Part shown: positions 62,960 to 64,000 of the stretch, one piece after another
Layout of the letters: every line of letters begins with the position of its first letter
Numbering within the stretch: position 1 is the first letter of the stretch
From: Prevotella sp.
Lineage (GTDB): Bacteria; Bacteroidota; Bacteroidia; Bacteroidales; Bacteroidaceae
Assembly: GCA_017478025.1 (NCBI GenBank)
Contig: JAFVGZ010000039.1
Span: 23,966-87,965, forward strand
Reading direction: 5' to 3'
Length of the DNA stretch: 64,000 nucleotides
Made by a program: the position numbers and the translations under genes
The notes under the pieces: model-generated
What the model was told of the DNA's origin: nothing
What the model saw: only the letters and a program-made list of their open reading frames with translations
The model's database searches: none

Positions 62960-63025
62960 AAAAAAAATGCAGTCATCTCTGACTGCATTTTAAGAATTAT
63001 TTGTGCCAACTTCTATATCATTGCC
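62960..63025 (+). terminator. terminator hairpin, second copy
   Basis: ATGCAGTCA-TCTC-TGACTGCAT (62967-62988) is a perfect 9-bp stem. The flanking GTGCCAACTTCTATATCATT is identical in both copies, showing a recent tandem duplication of a terminator unit. Confidence 0.75.
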
Positions 63026-63035
63026 TTTATTTATT

Positions 63036-63656
63036 TTATAAGACGGACAGGTATCTACATTCGTCACTTTTTTTTATTCCGTTGTCCTGCATTATCTGTG
63101 CAACATCGGCAAGGGCTTCGTCCATGACGATGGTGAAGGGATGTTCGATGTCGTAGAACATACCATCATAGCTGTATTCATACATGGCATTGCGCATGAT
63201 TTTGCGAGCGAGTATCTTGTCACGATAGAACAGGGTGTTGATGACTAGATGGTTGTCATAGAGATGCCATGCAAGCAGGTCGCTGTACTCCTCATCAGTG
63301 AGCTGCACCTTAAACTTGCGTGAGTCCACCTTGTCGCCATCAACTTCACATATAGTGAAGTCATACTGATGGTAGACAGTGTCGAGGTCTATGTCTATAT
63401 ACTCTCCACAGAACAAATCAGAGATGAAATCTTCGTCGTCAAACACCTCAATGAGGTGGTTCACGAAGTCCTCGCCATAGTGGGCTTTCAGCTCGCGAAG
63501 TTTGGTAAGCTCCTCATCAGAGATATACTCCACAAGCATACTGACATTCTCGTGTGTGAATTCATCATAGCTGGTGGTTTCGTAATAGTCTGTTCGTTCT
63601 TTCTTGTCCAGAAATGCCTGGATCATCTCTTTGTACTCTTTCAGTTCTTCTTTCAT
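63036..63656 (-). CDS. 206-aa paralogue of the 326-aa protein (acidic, unknown function)
   Basis: A soluble acidic protein that aligns over its whole length with the first 230 residues of the 326-aa protein at 58595. Shared signatures are a DEEL/DEEV helix start (46-52), the YDFTICEVDGDKV strand pair, VQLTDEEYSDLLAWHL, and IEHPFTIVMDEALADV near the end. It carries no catalytic motif I can recognise. It faces leftward, toward the terminators, and has a -7 box at 63699-63706. Confidence 0.75.
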   Translation of the reverse strand: MKEELKEYKEMIQAFLDKKERTDYYETTSYDEFTHENVSMLVEYISDEELTKLRELKAHYGEDFVNHLIEVFDDEDFISDLFCGEYIDIDLDTVYHQYDFTICEVDGDKVDSRKFKVQLTDEEYSDLLAWHLYDNHLVINTLFYRDKILARKIMRNAMYEYSYDGMFYDIEHPFTIVMDEALADVAQIMQDNGIKKSDECRYLSVL

Positions 63657-63698
63657 GCTGTATTATATATGAATTAGTTAATGTTATTAAACCACCTG

Positions 63699-63706
63699 CA
63701 AAGTTA
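63699..63706 (-). promoter_or_regulatory. -7 box for the 206-aa gene
   Basis: The minus strand reads TAACTTTG, 43-50 bp before the start at 63656. Confidence 0.55.
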
Positions 63707-63714
63707 CTACCTTT

Positions 63715-63765
63715 TCTCCATTCATCAGGCAGACGGTATAATATGAATTGTATTTCGTTACTCAT
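63715..63765 (-). pseudogene. N-terminal fragment of a RhuM-family gene
   Basis: From ATG 63765 the minus strand reads MSNEIQFILYRLPDE, closely resembling the start of RhuM-family proteins found with mobile and restriction genes. The match then stops; sequence after it is the promoter of the 206-aa gene. The 15-residue match is short, so the identification is only probable. Confidence 0.5.
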
Positions 63766-63768
63766 ATC

Positions 63769-63843
63769 TTATATTGCTTCTATTCTTAGGTTCCCCTTCA
63801 GACAATTCGCTATCTGCATCAGGTAGTTCACCTTGGTGATGTT
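63769..63843 (-). pseudogene. possible C-terminal fragment of another gene
   Basis: A 24-codon open stretch (NITKVNYLMQIANCLKGNLR...) ends in TAA 3 bp before the RhuM-type start, as if it were the end of an upstream gene. An in-frame stop lies just before it. Family unknown; it may be chance. Confidence 0.25.
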
Positions 63844-64000
63844 TTAGATGATGTCACTCACCTCTTACCTTTGCATCCGATTATAGAGATTGTTCCATTT
63901 TCATGAAATAATTCTTGCAGATGGATGCAATACGGTTTAAGTTTTGTAGCTTTGCTAGAGATTTATGCCGTTGAGGGTGAGAAGACACTTACCTAGATAA

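Larger units (their letters stand above)
63657..64000. other. right-edge interval with decayed gene fragments
   Basis: About 340 bp. It contains the promoter of the 206-aa gene, a likely N-terminal fragment of a RhuM-type gene (63715-63765), a 24-codon open stretch before it in the same direction (63769-63843) and a plus-strand TAGCTTTG -7 box near 63947. No complete gene is present before the window ends. Confidence 0.55.

Overview
The window looks like a Bacteroidales chromosome, most likely Prevotella or a close relative. The evidence is the mix of families (DUF3822, a DUF2723/TMEM260-like protein, a C10 protease with a Prevotella-style C-terminus, a TonB-dependent barrel protein, GH43) and the promoters. 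Many genes are preceded by the Bacteroidetes -7 box TAnnTTTG, sometimes with TTTG about 19 bp further upstream. Genus is an inference; no rRNA or tRNA gene was seen in the window.

Layout. 0-5.2 kb: one leftward operon, glyA-map-tsaD-pncC-DUF3822-rsmD (one-carbon metabolism, N-terminal methionine removal, tRNA t6A, 16S rRNA methylation). 5.2-6.8 kb: a gene-poor, repeat-rich stretch. 6.8-11.1 kb: a VanX-type dipeptidase and a large outer-membrane barrel protein. 11.3-14.0 kb: a rightward trio (CrtI-like oxidoreductase, LolA-like carrier, hotdog thioesterase) resembling part of an aryl-polyene/flexirubin gene set. 14.0-19.3 kb: leftward queH, polysaccharide deacetylase, DUF2723 protein and a VTT membrane protein. 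19.3-25.0 kb: leftward cysE-RNA methyltransferase-S9 peptidase-purD. 25.0-25.8 kb: an unusual divergent intergenic region. 25.8-31.4 kb: rightward rsfS-ftsH-cdsA, then an ABC ATPase and a split chromate transporter. 31.4-37.3 kb: leftward tonB, ilvE-trmB and a secreted C10 protease. 37.3-38.7 kb: gene-poor, ending in an internally deleted ATPase pseudogene. 38.7-43.7 kb: ligA, an ATP-grasp-like protein and a GH43 enzyme. 43.9-52.5 kb: mscL, gap, and the leftward operon asd-dxs-trkA-trkH-endonuclease/phosphatase family. 52.7-57.3 kb: a cation:proton antiporter and uvrB, convergent.

The most unusual part is 57.4-63.8 kb, an accessory block. It holds three acidic proteins of an unrecognised family that appear to share an L-T/S-DEE/DED module (204, 326 and 206 aa), a 756-aa Sel1-repeat protein, two near-identical 49-aa zinc-ribbon genes, a 56-aa basic protein and a 112-aa acidic protein. 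A segment of this block has been duplicated, and the second copy has lost the acidic gene while keeping its 3' hairpin. At its right edge is a probable relic of a RhuM-type gene. The layout resembles a rapidly rearranging locus such as an immunity-protein array, but no function can be read directly.

The intergenic DNA is rich in short tandem repeats of several families (7-, 8/16-, 14-, 22-, 29-, 30- and 43-bp units), a dispersed palindrome present four times between 28.2 and 30.7 kb, and a perfect 36-bp inverted repeat at 55.1 kb. Several repeats lie between a promoter and its start codon, and two unrelated genes take their stop codon from the same repeat.
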